In this document: positions 26,457-34,847 of the stretch, piece by piece
How the letters are laid out: the number at the start of each line of letters is the position of its first letter
Numbering within the stretch: position 1 is the stretch's first letter
Assembly: GCA_016124945.1 (NCBI GenBank)
Contig: WGMT01000047.1
Coordinates: 160,636 to 224,635, forward strand
DNA: 64,000 nucleotides
Reading direction: 5' to 3'
From: a bacterium
GTDB lineage: Bacteria; Chloroflexota; Anaerolineae; Caldilineales; Caldilineaceae
Made by a program: the position numbers and the translations under genes
Notes under the pieces: generated by a model
Databases searched by the model: none
Told to the model about the DNA's origin: nothing
Seen by the model: the letters and a program-made list of their open reading frames with translations, nothing else

Positions 26457-27221
26457 ATGTCCGATCTCAAATCCTCCGTTCAGTCGCAGTTTGATCGGGT
26501 GGCGGCGAATTACCGTACCAGTACTGTGCATGCGCAGGGGACGGAATTTGGCGAGATGGTGCGCATGGCCGCTCTGCGCGGAGACGAACGTGTCCTCGAT
26601 GCCGGGTGTGGGGCTGGACATACGGCCATGCACTTTGCGCCCTACGTGGCCCAGGTGGTGGCAATGGACTTTACGCCGTCTATGCTGGGGCAGGTGGCGC
26701 AGTTGGCCGCGGAAAAGGGCTTTGCCAACATCGAGACACAATTGGGCGATGTGGAGCACCTGCCCTTTGACGACGATCACTTCGATCTCATCGTCTCCCG
26801 CTACAGCGCGCATCACTGGCCGCATCCCCAACAGGCGGTGACAGAATTTCGGCGTGTCCTCAAACCGGGTGGCCAGGTGCTACTGGCCGACGTCGTCGGC
26901 TTCGATGACCCCACGTGCGACACCTTCCTCAACGCTGTGGAGTTGTTGCGCGATCCGTCCCATGTACGCGATTTCACCCCGAGCGAGTGGATCGCCTTTT
27001 TCCAAAAAGAAGGATTTGCCGCCGAGATTGCCTACGAATGGCGACTCTTCATCGACTTTCCCAGTTGGGTTGAGCGCATGGCCACGCCGCCACTCCACGT
27101 TGACGCCATTCGCAGCCTGCTCCATGGTGCGTCCAGCGAAATCCGCGCCGCAATGAAGATCGAGGGGGATGATTTTTGGTTTCGCTGCGCTGTGGTGAAG
27201 AGCGTAATACGTGATGCGTAA
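26457..27221 (+). CDS. UbiE-like SAM-dependent methyltransferase
   Basis: The 254-residue class I methyltransferase has QFDRVAANYRTS at the start, motif I VLDAGCGAG at residues 46-54, an acidic strand VAMDFTPSML, LGDVEHLPFDDDHFDLIVSR and FRRVLKPGGQVLLADVV. This order matches the UbiE/COQ5-type family that acts on quinones or similar small molecules. ATG 26457 follows AAAGG; earlier in-frame starts would translate the repeat. The C-terminal residues (SVIRDA) and the stop codon come from the repeat arm at 27204. The substrate is not identifiable. Confidence 0.88.
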   Translation: MSDLKSSVQSQFDRVAANYRTSTVHAQGTEFGEMVRMAALRGDERVLDAGCGAGHTAMHFAPYVAQVVAMDFTPSMLGQVAQLAAEKGFANIETQLGDVEHLPFDDDHFDLIVSRYSAHHWPHPQQAVTEFRRVLKPGGQVLLADVVGFDDPTCDTFLNAVELLRDPSHVRDFTPSEWIAFFQKEGFAAEIAYEWRLFIDFPSWVERMATPPLHVDAIRSLLHGASSEIRAAMKIEGDDFWFRCAVVKSVIRDA

Positions 27222-27314
27222 TACGTAACCCAGATCTCGTTGAGGATGTGATTTCCCAATAAAGAATCGTGGTCTTTACACGATCTGGGTTACGCATCAC
27301 GCATTACGCATTAC
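27204..27314. repeat. Palindrome of TAATACG / TGATGCG words
   Basis: The 33-nt arms 27204-27236 and 27282-27314 pair at about 29 positions; outer parts are reiterated TAATNCG 7-mers and inner parts are TAACCCAGATC. The left arm contains the methyltransferase stop codon (27219-27221). It ends 93 bp before the next start codon. Confidence 0.8.
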
Positions 27315-27406
27315 CAATTGTCGATTCCCCTACTTGCCCATACTTCCTGTCGATCTACAATAAGCTGCTGTCTTTCATTCCAATTACAACATAGAAAGGA
27401 ACACCC

Positions 27407-28723
27407 ATGCGCAAGTGGACTTTGCCCGGTTTGCTGGTTGTGCTCCTGCTCCTACTGGCCGGCTGCCAAACGGTGGCTGTGCCGGTTCCTGTAGAGAGTG
27501 GCGGTTCGACCAATAATACCGGCATTACGATTCTGCGCGCCGGCACCGGCGACAGCGGCGAAGGTTTGACGCCGCACCAGACGATTATTGAGCAGTACGA
27601 GATTGCCAACCCCGATGTGCTTGTGCAGTTGGAGGCCATTGCCGGCCGCGACTACTACACCCGCATTCTCACCCAAATCGCGGCGGACCGCGCCCCCGAT
27701 GTCATGAACATCGGCGACGACGCGGTGCCGTCCTTTGCAGAACGGGGCGCCTTCGTATCGCTAGACGCATGTCTGGCCGAGATTGGCTTCGACACTTCCG
27801 TCTACCTGCCCGGTCTGCTCGACCCCGGCATGGTGAACGGCGAACTCTTCTTCCTGCCCAAGGACTATTCGACGCTGGCCGTCTACTACAACAAGACGAT
27901 CTTCGACGAGGCCGGCGTCCCCTATCCTGAGGACGGCTGGACCTGGGACGATCTGCTCTCGACCGCACAGGCGCTGACCCAGGACACCGACAACGACGGC
28001 GAGCCGGACATCTGGGGCATCCAGCTCCCCGCCAACTGGACGACAGGTTTTGAGTATTGGGTTGCCGCAGCGGGCGGTAGCCTGATCAGTGAAGATGGCA
28101 CCTCCTACGTGGGCTACATGGATTCGCCTGAGGCGATCCGCGCCGCCACCTTCTACCGCGATCTCTACAACACCTACCAGGTCGCCCCGCCGCCCGCAGA
28201 CTTCAGTGCCTTCGGCGGTGGCAACAGCGAGTTCGACAACGGGCAGGCCGCCATGCGTCTCTTTGGCCGCTGGCCGCAGTCGGGCATGTTGCAGAACCCG
28301 AACATCGAGCTGGGTGTTGTAGGCACGCCCGCCGATGCCCAAGCCGCCAACATCCTTTTCTGGGGTGGCTTCGGCATTTCGTCCACCACCGACAACCTGG
28401 CCGCAGCGTGTGACTTCCTCAGCTACTATGCCGGCCCTGAGGCGGCGGAAGTGTGGAAGGATTGGGCGCTGCCCGCGGTGACGTCCGTGGCCGAGATGCC
28501 CGAAGTGGCCGACGATCCCTTCAATGCCGTCTGGATCGACGAGTTGAACGACCTTCAGCCGCGTGCCTACACCTTCACACCCTATTGGAACGAAAGCGCC
28601 GACCCGGCTTTGCGCACGGCGCTGGAAACACTTCTCCTCGACCCCGAAGCCGATGTAGCGACCGTAATGGAGACGGCCGCGGCAGAGGCGCAGGAAGCGT
28701 TGGACGAGTTGTTGAATCAATAG
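27407..28723 (+). CDS. ABC transporter sugar-binding lipoprotein (family 1)
   Basis: The 438-residue extracellular solute-binding protein has a lipoprotein signal ending at Cys20 (LLLLAGC) and a Val/Pro/Ser-rich linker. The binding domain has the family's early strand ITILRAGTGDS, the segment YEIANPDVLVQLEAI, TLAVYYNKTIFDEAGVPYP, and DGWTWDDLLSTAQALTQD, which is characteristic of multiple-sugar-binding proteins. A strong AAAGGA site precedes the ATG. The two genes that follow encode the matching permeases, so this is the receptor of a sugar importer anchored outside the membrane. The substrate is unknown. Confidence 0.92.
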   Translation: MRKWTLPGLLVVLLLLLAGCQTVAVPVPVESGGSTNNTGITILRAGTGDSGEGLTPHQTIIEQYEIANPDVLVQLEAIAGRDYYTRILTQIAADRAPDVMNIGDDAVPSFAERGAFVSLDACLAEIGFDTSVYLPGLLDPGMVNGELFFLPKDYSTLAVYYNKTIFDEAGVPYPEDGWTWDDLLSTAQALTQDTDNDGEPDIWGIQLPANWTTGFEYWVAAAGGSLISEDGTSYVGYMDSPEAIRAATFYRDLYNTYQVAPPPADFSAFGGGNSEFDNGQAAMRLFGRWPQSGMLQNPNIELGVVGTPADAQAANILFWGGFGISSTTDNLAAACDFLSYYAGPEAAEVWKDWALPAVTSVAEMPEVADDPFNAVWIDELNDLQPRAYTFTPYWNESADPALRTALETLLLDPEADVATVMETAAAEAQEALDELLNQ

Positions 28724-28726
28724 ACG

Positions 28727-28822
28727 TAATACGTAATGCGTAATGCGTAATCCGTAATTCGTAGACGAAGTCACCTGCCAATTGGGAACCCACTTTGTCT
28801 ACGATTACGGATTACGCATTAC
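28727..28822. repeat. Palindrome with five tandem TAATNCG words
   Basis: The left arm 28740-28771 and right arm 28792-28822 are complementary except for one inserted T and one mismatch. The left side reads TAATACG TAATGCG TAATGCG TAATCCG TAATTCG, an obvious 7-nt reiteration, followed by TAGACGAAGT. It starts 3 bp after the binding-protein stop and ends 20 bp before the permease start. It could down-tune expression of the permeases relative to the receptor. Confidence 0.85.
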
Positions 28823-28842
28823 TTCCTCCCCACGGATCGCCC

Positions 28843-29748
28843 ATGCCTGCCACCCGCTCCCTCCGCCGCCGTGAGGCGTTGACCTTCTACCTGACAATTT
28901 CACCCTGGTTGATCGGTTTCCTATTTCTCACGGTAGGGCCAATGCTCTATTCGCTCTACATCAGCTTTACACGCTGGGATCTGCTGCGCGATCCCGTTTT
29001 TATCGGGTTGGGCAATTATCTGGACAAGATGCCCAACGACGACCGCTTCTGGCAGTCGCTCAAGGTGACGTTGATCTATACACTGGCCTATGTGCCGCTG
29101 GAGTTAATCGGCGGGTTGGGGTTGGCGATGCTGATCCGCAACAACATTCCAGGTGTGCGGATCTTCCGCACGATCTTCTACCTGCCCACGGTGCTGGCGG
29201 GGGTGGCCTTTGTGGTGGTGTGGCTGTGGATGCTCAATCCTCGCGGGGGATTGGTGAACCTGGCGCTGGATCTGGTGGGGATCAACGGGCCGCGCTGGCT
29301 GCTCGACCCGGATTGGGCGCTGTTTGCGCTGGTGTTGATGAGCTTTTGGGGTTGGGGGCGGGCGATGGTGATCTATCTGGCCGGCCTTCAAAGCATCCCG
29401 GCAGAACTCTACGAAGCCGCTGCCATCGACGGCAGCAGCGGCGCGCAGACATTCTTCCGCGTAACACTGCCCCTGCTCTCGCCCACAATCTTTTTTAACT
29501 TGATTTTGAGTATCATCGGCACCTTTCAGACCTTCACCAACGCTTTCGTCGCCACCAACGGTGGTCCATTGGATTCGACACTCTTTTTTGTGCTCTATCT
29601 CTACAAGCGGGCGTTCGAATTCCTGGACATGGGGTACGCGGCGGCGTTGGCGTGGGTGCTCTTTGCGATCATCCTGGTGTTGACGTTGATTGTCTTTCGA
29701 TCGCAGCGTTTTTGGGTCTTTTATGCGGGGGAGCGGGCCGATGAGTGA
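28843..29748 (+). CDS. MalF-type sugar ABC permease
   Basis: The 301-residue inner-membrane permease has six predicted helices, starting with FYLTISPWLIGFLFLTVGPM. The EAA loop that docks the ATPase reads YEAAAIDGSSGAQTFFRVTL. The N-terminus is basic (TRSLRRREA). ATG at 28843 was selected because the longer in-frame start is a TTG inside the repeat. It overlaps the following MalG-type gene by 8 bp, so the pair is translationally coupled, and it follows the binding-protein gene. Together they form the channel of a sugar importer that lacks a dedicated ATPase here. Confidence 0.92.
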   Translation: MPATRSLRRREALTFYLTISPWLIGFLFLTVGPMLYSLYISFTRWDLLRDPVFIGLGNYLDKMPNDDRFWQSLKVTLIYTLAYVPLELIGGLGLAMLIRNNIPGVRIFRTIFYLPTVLAGVAFVVVWLWMLNPRGGLVNLALDLVGINGPRWLLDPDWALFALVLMSFWGWGRAMVIYLAGLQSIPAELYEAAAIDGSSGAQTFFRVTLPLLSPTIFFNLILSIIGTFQTFTNAFVATNGGPLDSTLFFVLYLYKRAFEFLDMGYAAALAWVLFAIILVLTLIVFRSQRFWVFYAGERADE

Positions 29749-30601
29749 TAGCGCACGTGCGGAAGTGCCGATCCTGCGCCTGCGCGGGTGGCGGCTGGTG
29801 GTGCGTTATGTACTGCTGTTAACGGCGGGTACCGCTTTCGTGCTGCCACTGTACTGGATGATTGCGTCGTCGCTGAAGCCCGAGTATGCTGTCTTTGCGC
29901 GACCGCCTGTGTGGTGGCCGAACCCGCCGCGCTGGGAAAACTACATCGAAGCGCTCACCTTTCTGCCCTTTGACGTCTATGCCGTCAACACGCTGACGAT
30001 TGCTGTGTGGTCGGTGATCGGCCACGTTTTCTCGTGTACGCTGGTGGCCTACGGTTTTGCCCGTCTGCGCGCGCCGGGGAAGAACTTCCTTTTTATTTTG
30101 CTGCTGGCGACGCTGATGTTGCCCTACCCGGTGGTGATGATCCCGCAATACATCATCTTTTCGGAGTTGGACTGGGTGAACAGCTTCCTGCCCCTCATCA
30201 TTCCCACCTTCCTGGGCAACGCCTTTTACATCTTCTTGCTACGCCAGTTTTTCTTGCAGATCCCCCCCGATCTCGAGGACGCCGCCGCCATCGACGGGGC
30301 CAACGTCTTCCAGACGCTACTCTACGTGATCCTGCCGCTGGCACGGGCGGCCATGGCTACGGTGGCGATCTTCACCTTCCAATTCGCCTGGAACGACTTC
30401 CTCGCCCCGCTCATCTTCTTGCAGAGCCAATCGCGCTACACGCTGATGCTGGGGCTGAGCTTTTTCCGCAGCAGTTTCGAGGTCAACTGGGCTTACTTGA
30501 TGGCCGCATCATTGACGGTGGCGCTGCCGGTGATCCTGCTATTCTTCGTTGCGCAGCGCGAGTTTGTGGAAGGCATCGCCATCGGCGGGGTCAAGGCATG
30601 A
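29741..30601 (+). CDS. MalG-type sugar ABC permease
   Basis: The 286-residue partner of the preceding permease begins with a basic segment and YVLLLTAGTAFVLPLYWMI. It has the MalG-like SSLKPEYAVF loop after helix one and an EAA loop LEDAAAIDGANVFQTLLYVI. The end (FVEGIAIGGVKA) is typical: MalG homologues finish with a G(x)VKG-like tail. GGGGGAG precedes the ATG inside the upstream gene's last codons. Its 3' end overlaps the convergent FNT gene by 11 bp, so no terminator lies between these two transcription units. Confidence 0.92.
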   Translation: MSDSARAEVPILRLRGWRLVVRYVLLLTAGTAFVLPLYWMIASSLKPEYAVFARPPVWWPNPPRWENYIEALTFLPFDVYAVNTLTIAVWSVIGHVFSCTLVAYGFARLRAPGKNFLFILLLATLMLPYPVVMIPQYIIFSELDWVNSFLPLIIPTFLGNAFYIFLLRQFFLQIPPDLEDAAAIDGANVFQTLLYVILPLARAAMATVAIFTFQFAWNDFLAPLIFLQSQSRYTLMLGLSFFRSSFEVNWAYLMAASLTVALPVILLFFVAQREFVEGIAIGGVKA

Positions 30602-31526
30602 GATCGGGCTTGTTCAAAGGACGCGTCTTTGGCATCTCTGCTTCGCTGCGCACCACATGGCTGTACTTCACCAACGCCACGAAGACGGCCCCGCCGATGG
30701 AATTCCCCAGCGTTGCCCACAGCAAAAAGTGGCCGAAATGCGCCCAAGTGATCCCCTGCCCGGCGAAGAGACCGGCCAGCACTTCCACCGATCCCACAAT
30801 CGAGTGATGGAGATGACTGAAGCCGATGGCGCTGGTCACCAGCCAGATCAACACGATCTGACCGATGGTGTCGCGGCTCGCCGCCACCAACCAGGAGACC
30901 AATCCCATCAACCAGCCGGCCAGCACGCCACTGAGCAGGATTACCCACCAACTGTGATCCACCATTCGCCTCGCAAGGTCACCGAAAACTGGTTCCGTCA
31001 CCACCCCCAGCGCCGGCGCGGTGACAACGATCAGCCCGGCGATGGCGGCCCCGCCCACCAGATTCGACACGTAGACCAATCCCCACAGCCGTCCTAGTGC
31101 ACGTAGCGTGGTCTGCCCGTTGAGGAGCGGCATCACCGCCAGCGCCGTGTGTTCGGTGAACAACTCCGACCGTCCCAGAATCACAATGATGAAGCCAACG
31201 GAATACATATTGGCCACCAACAGTTCTGTGGCCAGTGGATTCAGATTGTCGGCGCGTGTCAGCACCACGGCAATCAGCAGCACGCTGAAGCCCACATCCA
31301 GCCCGGCGGAAAGCCCCGCCATGAGCAGCCCGGCGGTAGAGCGCTGGATTTCGCCCAAGCCTTCGCTGATCTCCTGTTCGAGGATACGTCGCGCCGGCTT
31401 GCGCGGCTCGGCGGTGTCAATCTCCGCTTCGCTTTCTTCGTTCTGATTTTCCTCATTTGTCGAGACGGCGTCTTGCATCATCTCTTCTTCGTCGTTCCGC
31501 CCCTTTTTTACATTGTCCACAGTCAA
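30591..31526 (-). CDS. Formate/nitrite transporter (FNT) family channel
   Basis: The 311-residue protein has an unusually acidic N-terminal cytoplasmic extension (NEENQNEESEAEIDTAEPRK) and six membrane helices. FNT-type signatures include LLMAGLSAGLDVGFSVLL, the loop ILGRSELFTEHTALAVMPLL, which resembles the family's conserved ELFT loop, and WLVTSAIGFSHLHHSIVGSV with the central histidine region. The family moves small monovalent anions such as formate, nitrite or hydrosulfide; the ion is not evident. The start is probably TTG 31526, preceded by AAGGA, though ATG 31481 is possible. It is convergent with and overlaps the MalG-type gene. Confidence 0.85.
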   Translation of the reverse strand: MTVDNVKKGRNDEEEMMQDAVSTNEENQNEESEAEIDTAEPRKPARRILEQEISEGLGEIQRSTAGLLMAGLSAGLDVGFSVLLIAVVLTRADNLNPLATELLVANMYSVGFIIVILGRSELFTEHTALAVMPLLNGQTTLRALGRLWGLVYVSNLVGGAAIAGLIVVTAPALGVVTEPVFGDLARRMVDHSWWVILLSGVLAGWLMGLVSWLVAASRDTIGQIVLIWLVTSAIGFSHLHHSIVGSVEVLAGLFAGQGITWAHFGHFLLWATLGNSIGGAVFVALVKYSHVVRSEAEMPKTRPLNKPDLMP

Positions 31527-31709
31527 TGTTCGATCCTTTTCTGAGAGTGAATCACGTCATCGCTCACCTTAGGATCTCAAAATTGCGCTGACTGTACGCT
31601 TTTTCTCAAATGCGGCGATTGCATATCCCTATCTGTATCCTACTCTGCTTCATGGCTCAGCCCTCGTTTCAATCTGGTGTACAATGAGATCGACTACGTC
31701 AGAAAAACG

Positions 31710-31760
31710 CACCGCAAAGGCGCAAAGAACGCAAAGGAGAGACTTTGCATCTTTGCAGTG
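31710..31760. repeat. Short GCAAAGG-word hairpin before the aldehyde dehydrogenase gene
   Basis: CACCGCAAAGGCGCAAAGAA (31710-31729 and on) faces CTTTGCATCTTTGCAGTG (31743-31760). It is a compact member of the 4261/33341 family, here in a divergent promoter region and ending 19 bp before an AAGGAG site. Confidence 0.65.
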
Positions 31761-31791
31761 AAGAAAAACCATTTCTATAAGGAGACTGATC

Positions 31792-33333
31792 ATGTTTGCC
31801 GCGATCAAGGACAAAATCTTCGCCGATCTGGGGCTTGAGGACGTCAACGCCGGGTTGTACGACGGCGATTGGGTGTCCACCGACGGGCGCAGCACGCTCG
31901 ACGTGATCTCGCCCATCAACGGCGAAAAGCTGGCCGCCGTGGCCCTGGCCGGCGAGGACGACTACAACATTGTCATCGAGAAAGCGTGGCAGTCGTATCA
32001 GGTGTGGTCGAAGATCCCCGCGCCGCAGCGTGGCTCGATCATCCGCGAGATCGGCGACGAGATCAGCAAATATAAAGAGACACTCGGCCTGTTGGTTTCG
32101 CTGGAAGTGGGCAAGACGCGGGTGGAAGGCATGGGCGAAGTACAGGAGATGATCGACATCGGCGACTTTGCCGTGGGACTGTCGCGTCAGCTCTACGGTG
32201 TCACCATTGCCAGCGAACGGCCCAATCACCGTCTCTACGAACAGTGGCACCCGTACGGTGTGGTGGGCGTGATCACCGCCTTCAACTTCCCGTGCGCTGT
32301 CTGGTCGTGGAATGCGCTGATCGCGGCCGTCATTGGCAACGTGGTGGTGTGGAAACCTTCGCCCAATGCCAGCCTCACCGCCATTGCCACCAACCGCATT
32401 TGCAGCCGTGTGCTCGAACGTCATGGCCTGCCGCCCATCTTCTTTTTGATGGTAGACGAAGGGCGCACCCTCGGCGAGAAGTTGGCGAAGGACGTCCACG
32501 TACCGCTGTTGTCGTTCACCGGCTCGATCCGCACAGGACGGCAGGTGGCGCAGAATGTGGCGTCGCGGCTCGGTCGTTCGATCCTCGAATTGGGGGGGAA
32601 CAACGCCGCCATCGTCAGCGACAAAGTAGACATGGAGATCGCGCTGCGTGGTGTTGCCTTCGGGGCGATGGCCACGGCAGGGCAACGCTGCACATCCACC
32701 CGGCGCTTAATTTTGCATGAAGGGATTTACGATGAGTTCGTGGAAAAACTGACCAACATCTACAAAAAGGTGAAGGTGGGCAATCCGCTGGAGGAAGGCG
32801 TCTTGGTTGGCCCGCTCATCAACCAGCGCGCCGTGGACGCCTACCGCGCCGCCATCCAGCGCGCCGTGGACGAAGGGGGGACTGTCCTTTGTGGCGACGA
32901 AGTGGTGCAACCGGCAGGCTGCGAGGACGGTTTCTACGTGCGCCCGACCTTGATTGAAGGATCACCCAGCATGGGCATCGTCTGCGAGGAGACCTTTGCG
33001 CCCATCCTCTACGTGCTCAAATACAGCACTCTCGACGAGGCGTTGCAGATCCACAATGGGGTGATGCAGGGGCTTTCCTCTTCCATCTTCACCACGGATT
33101 TGCGCGAGTCTGAGGCTTTCCTCTCGCTGCACGGGTCGGACTGTGGGCTTGCCAATGTCAACACAGGCACGGCGGGGGCCGAAATCGGCGGTGCCTTCGG
33201 CGGCGAAAAGGAGACCGGCGGCGGTCGCGAAAGCGGCTCCGACGCCTGGAAAGCCTACGCCCGTCGTCAGACGGTGACCATCAACTACGGCGATACGCTG
33301 CCGCTGGCGCAGGGTGTCCGCTTCGACGTGTAG
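31792..33333 (+). CDS. ALDH7-type aldehyde dehydrogenase (aminoadipate-semialdehyde dehydrogenase-like)
   Basis: The 513-residue NAD-dependent aldehyde dehydrogenase has catalytic Cys300 in AGQRCTSTRR and general-base Glu266 in ELGGNN. It also has FTGSIRTGRQVAQ and the NAD-binding FNFPCAVWSWN. TAFNFP, GQRCTSTRR and the C-terminal GAEIGGAFGGEKETGGGRES are characteristic of the ALDH7/antiquitin group, which oxidises alpha-aminoadipic semialdehyde in lysine breakdown and related aldehydes. AAGGAG lies 7 bp before the ATG. The next gene is a GNAT protein on the same strand after a palindrome. Lysine catabolism is plausible but no other step is adjacent. Confidence 0.92.
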   Translation: MFAAIKDKIFADLGLEDVNAGLYDGDWVSTDGRSTLDVISPINGEKLAAVALAGEDDYNIVIEKAWQSYQVWSKIPAPQRGSIIREIGDEISKYKETLGLLVSLEVGKTRVEGMGEVQEMIDIGDFAVGLSRQLYGVTIASERPNHRLYEQWHPYGVVGVITAFNFPCAVWSWNALIAAVIGNVVVWKPSPNASLTAIATNRICSRVLERHGLPPIFFLMVDEGRTLGEKLAKDVHVPLLSFTGSIRTGRQVAQNVASRLGRSILELGGNNAAIVSDKVDMEIALRGVAFGAMATAGQRCTSTRRLILHEGIYDEFVEKLTNIYKKVKVGNPLEEGVLVGPLINQRAVDAYRAAIQRAVDEGGTVLCGDEVVQPAGCEDGFYVRPTLIEGSPSMGIVCEETFAPILYVLKYSTLDEALQIHNGVMQGLSSSIFTTDLRESEAFLSLHGSDCGLANVNTGTAGAEIGGAFGGEKETGGGRESGSDAWKAYARRQTVTINYGDTLPLAQGVRFDV

Positions 33334-33340
33334 CAAAAGT

Positions 33341-33492
33341 TTCACCGCAAAGGCGCAAAGGACGCGGAGAAAAAAGAAAGACACGGATTTCAGGAAGTGC
33401 AGGAGACAGAAGAAAAGATGCAACCCTGCACTTCCTGAAATCCGTGTCCTCTGCGCTTCTGTTCTTGGCGTCCTTTGCGCCTTTGCGGTGAA
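33341..33492. repeat. Two-tier perfect palindrome (25-bp outer, 23-bp inner arms)
   Basis: Outer arms 33341-33365 and 33468-33492 are exact complements (25 bp, starting TTCACCGCAAAGG). Inner arms 33381-33403 and 33425-33447 are exact complements (23 bp, containing ACACGGATTTCAGG). The unpaired spacers are 15 and 20 nt. It starts 7 bp after the dehydrogenase stop and ends 29 bp before the next start. Confidence 0.92.
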
Positions 33493-33521
33493 GTTTTTAC
33501 TTTGGAAAGCGAGAGCATTCC

Positions 33522-33995
33522 GTGACAGAAACAGAAACCGTAACCCGTTCATCCACGGTGACGCTGCGCGAAGTCACCGCGGACACTGTGATCACGATCT
33601 GCCGACTCAAGGTCGCGCCTGAGCAGGAGAATTTTGTTGCGCCCAATGCCGTCTCCATCGCCCAGGCCTACTTTTACCCTGATCTCGCCTGGTTTCGCGC
33701 CATCTACGCCGACGAGACGCCGGTAGGCTTCCTCATGCTGGACGACAACGTGGCCGAGCAGGAATACATGCTCTGGCGCTTCATGATAGACGCTCGCTAC
33801 CAGGGACATGGCTTTGGTCGCCGCGCCATCGAACTGCTGATCGACTACGTCAAGACACGTCCTGGCGCGACGGCGTTGCTCACCAGTTGCGTCCCCGGCG
33901 ACGGCAGCCCCTGCCCGTTCTACCAGCGCATGGGGTTCGCCTACACCGGCGACGAAGAGGACGGCGAACTGGTGATGAAGATTGAAATTGCGTAG
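33522..33995 (+). CDS. GNAT acetyltransferase (spermidine/diamine acetyltransferase-like)
   Basis: The 157-residue protein has the compact GNAT fold: TLREVTADTVITICRLKVAP at the start, FLMLDDNVAEQEYMLWRFMI, the acetyl-CoA loop DARYQGHGFGRRAIELL, and the late strand FYQRMGFAYTGDEEDGELVM. The spacing of these blocks resembles Bacillus BltD/PaiA-type polyamine acetyltransferases. The start is GTG with a GAGAG-like site. Its TAG stop sits inside a perfect 20-bp palindrome that also contains the stop of the convergent phosphatase gene. The polyamine substrate is inferred from resemblance only. Confidence 0.85.
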   Translation: MTETETVTRSSTVTLREVTADTVITICRLKVAPEQENFVAPNAVSIAQAYFYPDLAWFRAIYADETPVGFLMLDDNVAEQEYMLWRFMIDARYQGHGFGRRAIELLIDYVKTRPGATALLTSCVPGDGSPCPFYQRMGFAYTGDEEDGELVMKIEIA

Positions 33996-34009
33996 TGCGC
34001 GCACTACGC
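33990..34009. repeat. Perfect 20-bp palindrome carrying the stop codons of both convergent genes
   Basis: GCGTAGTGCG followed by CGCACTACGC is fully symmetrical. The TAG at 33993-33995 ends the GNAT gene and the complementary TAG at 34004-34006 ends the phosphatase gene, so only 8 bp separate the two coding regions. It uses the TAGTGCG word of the 21828 hairpin. Confidence 0.92.
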
Positions 34010-34786
34010 ACTACGCAATATTTCCACCAATCCCCCAACCCCGTCCAACACCCACGTCGGTGCCAATCCCGATGCGGCTAACTTCTCCCGATCCGCGTCG
34101 CCGGTGAGGACCAGCGCTGTTGCCATCCCCGCGTCGATGCCCATTTGGATGTCGGTTTCCAGGCGGTCGCCCACCATGATGCACTGTGAAGCCGGTAGAT
34201 CCAGCATTTCGGCGACAGTGGCGATCATGATGGGCGAGGGCTTGCCCACAATGGGATCGCAGACCGCGCCGGTGCACGCCTCAATGGCTGCGATCATGGC
34301 GGCGGCGTCCGGCTCGCCACCCCCCGGCACAGGACAGTAGCGATCTCCATTCGTGGCCACCAGCCGCGCCCCGGCGTTGATGGCGTCAAACGCGATCTGC
34401 AACTTGCGGTAGACGAAGGCGCGGTCGAACGACGCCACCACCACGTCGATTTCGGCGGGATCTTCGCTCAGGTGAAAGCCTGCCATACGCAGATCCTCTT
34501 TGAGCGGCTCCTCGCCCACCACAAACAGCCGCGCCCCCGGTATGTGGACACGCAACCACTGCGCCATCACAAACGACGAGTTGATTACGTCCTCGACGGC
34601 GGTAGGGATGCCCAGCCGCGTCAACTTTTCGGCGTACTGTTGCCGCGTCCGCGTGGGGTTGTTCGAGAGGAAGGTTGTGCGCATCCCCCGTTCGCGCAGC
34701 GCGAGGACGGTCTCCTGCGCGTTGGGCAGCAATTTGTCACCAAGGTAGATGGTTCCGTCCAGATCGAAAAGACAGGCAGCGTACAT
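34004..34786 (-). CDS. HAD-superfamily class IIA sugar phosphatase (NagD-like)
   Basis: The 260-residue haloacid-dehalogenase-family phosphatase has nucleophile Asp8 and acid/base Asp10 in CLFDLDGTIYLGD, motif II in FLSNNPTRTRQQYAEKL, the motif III lysine in DPIVGKPSPIM, and motif IV GDRLETDIQMGIDAGM. The IIA cap domain lies between motifs II and III. This group dephosphorylates nucleotides, phosphoglycolate or sugar phosphates. The start is fixed by AAGGAG 6 bp before the ATG at 34786, where the product also begins with MYAACLFDLDG. It is divergent from the SDR gene. Confidence 0.9.
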   Translation of the reverse strand: MYAACLFDLDGTIYLGDKLLPNAQETVLALRERGMRTTFLSNNPTRTRQQYAEKLTRLGIPTAVEDVINSSFVMAQWLRVHIPGARLFVVGEEPLKEDLRMAGFHLSEDPAEIDVVVASFDRAFVYRKLQIAFDAINAGARLVATNGDRYCPVPGGGEPDAAAMIAAIEACTGAVCDPIVGKPSPIMIATVAEMLDLPASQCIMVGDRLETDIQMGIDAGMATALVLTGDADREKLAASGLAPTWVLDGVGGLVEILRSA

Positions 34787-34847
34787 GGGCGCTCCTTGCA
34801 GGAGAGATTGGGTGATTAGGCGATTGATGTTGGATGGAAAATTCCCT

